NCBI GenBank assembly: GCA_035566435.1
Contig: DATMRF010000140.1
Coordinates: 1 to 34,964, forward strand
Reading direction: 5' to 3'
Length of the DNA stretch: 34,964 nucleotides
From: DATMRF01 sp035566435
GTDB taxonomy: Bacteria > Verrucomicrobiota > Verrucomicrobiia > Limisphaerales > UBA8199
The notes under the pieces were generated by a model. It saw only the letters and a list, made by a program, of their open reading frames with translations. It had not been told where the DNA came from and ran no database searches. Shown piece after piece: positions 34,598 to 34,964 of the stretch (the stretch's first letter is position 1; every line of letters begins with the position of its first letter). A program made the position numbers and the translations under genes.

Positions 34598-34957
34598 ATG
34601 GCAAATTCCAAACACCGACGTTTTGACTGGGAAAACCTGGCGGCTCAGGCAGGCCACAGCGTGCGGAAACTATCCGAACTGAGCGGGCTGCGGTCTTGGC
34701 AACTGCGGCGCGAGTGCCACCGCCTTTTCGGGTGCTCTCCGCGTTCTCTTCTGGGCGACCGGAGAATGAAGGCGGCCGGGGCCCTTCTGGTAAAAGAAGA
34801 CCGAGTGAAACAGGCAGCCACCGAGGCGGGTTATATTCATTCCTCAAGTTTTTGCCGCTGGTTCAAGGCGCACAGTCACTCGACGCCTGCGCAGTTCCGA
34901 TCCTCGCTCTCAGGTCCGGGCGCGAGTGGCACTGAATCTGACGGGGCGGGCATTTGA
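34598..34957 (+). CDS. AraC-type helix-turn-helix protein
   Basis: A 119-residue protein consisting almost entirely of an AraC-family DNA-binding domain. The first helix-turn-helix includes SVRKLSELSGLRSWQLRREC. The linker has GCSPRSLLGDRRMKAAGALL. The second includes VKQAATEAGYIHSSSFCRWF, followed by the family ending TPAQFR. No N-terminal sensing domain is present, so it resembles small stand-alone AraC/SoxS-like regulators. The start is fixed by a strong Shine-Dalgarno sequence. The target genes are unknown, and the window ends 7 bases after the stop. Confidence 0.88.
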   Translation: MANSKHRRFDWENLAAQAGHSVRKLSELSGLRSWQLRRECHRLFGCSPRSLLGDRRMKAAGALLVKEDRVKQAATEAGYIHSSSFCRWFKAHSHSTPAQFRSSLSGPGASGTESDGAGI

Positions 34958-34964
34958 GGGGGGC

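Overview
The window looks like a chromosomal segment of a Verrucomicrobiota bacterium, probably from the Pedosphaera/Limisphaerales side. This is inferred from gene content and intergenic style, not from a marker gene. The clues are high GC; many secreted carbohydrate-active or carbohydrate-binding proteins; a Tat-exported Gfo/Idh/MocA oxidoreductase; a PQQ-like beta-propeller; remnants of BspA-type leucine-rich and Asp-box-like surface proteins; and long intergenic stretches full of short palindromes and decamer or heptamer tandem repeats. No rRNA, tRNA, CRISPR array or prophage was recognised.

Layout. 1-1401: an IS256-type insertion sequence whose transposase is intact. 1402-3290: a repeat-rich scrap region with relics of two surface proteins and a nested palindrome. 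3295-7636 (minus): HAD phosphatase-like gene, acetate kinase and phosphoketolase, an acetyl-phosphate/acetate/ATP module fed by sugar phosphates. 7692-8840 (minus): exported GH20-like glycosidase, divergent from 8939-10213 (plus), a Tat-exported Gfo/Idh/MocA protein. 10425-11696 (minus): exported beta-propeller. 12156-15525 (plus): transglutaminase-like/esterase fusion followed by a CBM9-like protein.

15944-23867 (plus) is a tightly packed operon: OmpR-type response regulator, sensor kinase, membrane-fusion protein, RND permease and TolC-type outer-membrane protein. Three of its four junctions overlap. An AT-rich 11-bp-period direct repeat ahead of the regulator is a plausible autoregulatory operator. 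It is followed by a large lipoprotein with three ~111-residue repeats, an aromatic-rich core and a Gly/His tail, and by a 65-residue lipoprotein; these may be envelope partners of the pump. A 7Fe-type ferredoxin follows at 27140-27460.

27946-32192 (plus) is a translationally coupled pair: a multipass HGSNAT-like acyltransferase and a GH9 glycosidase with an N-terminal beta-sandwich region. A receiver-domain protein at 32580-33404 appears chimeric, because a PAS-like start is replaced by an unrecognised domain. The right end carries a REP-associated tyrosine transposase (RAYT) that keeps its HUH and Tyr residues but has lost its C-terminus, close to MITE/REP-like repeats, and then an AraC-type HTH protein.

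The most coherent non-genic signal is a set of three BIME-like elements (3174-3258, 15615-15669, 27529-27595). Each consists of two inverted copies of a module that is itself palindromic. A ~100-bp repeat with imperfect terminal inverted repeats occurs at 23884 and again at 33611, and a RAYT lies in the same window.
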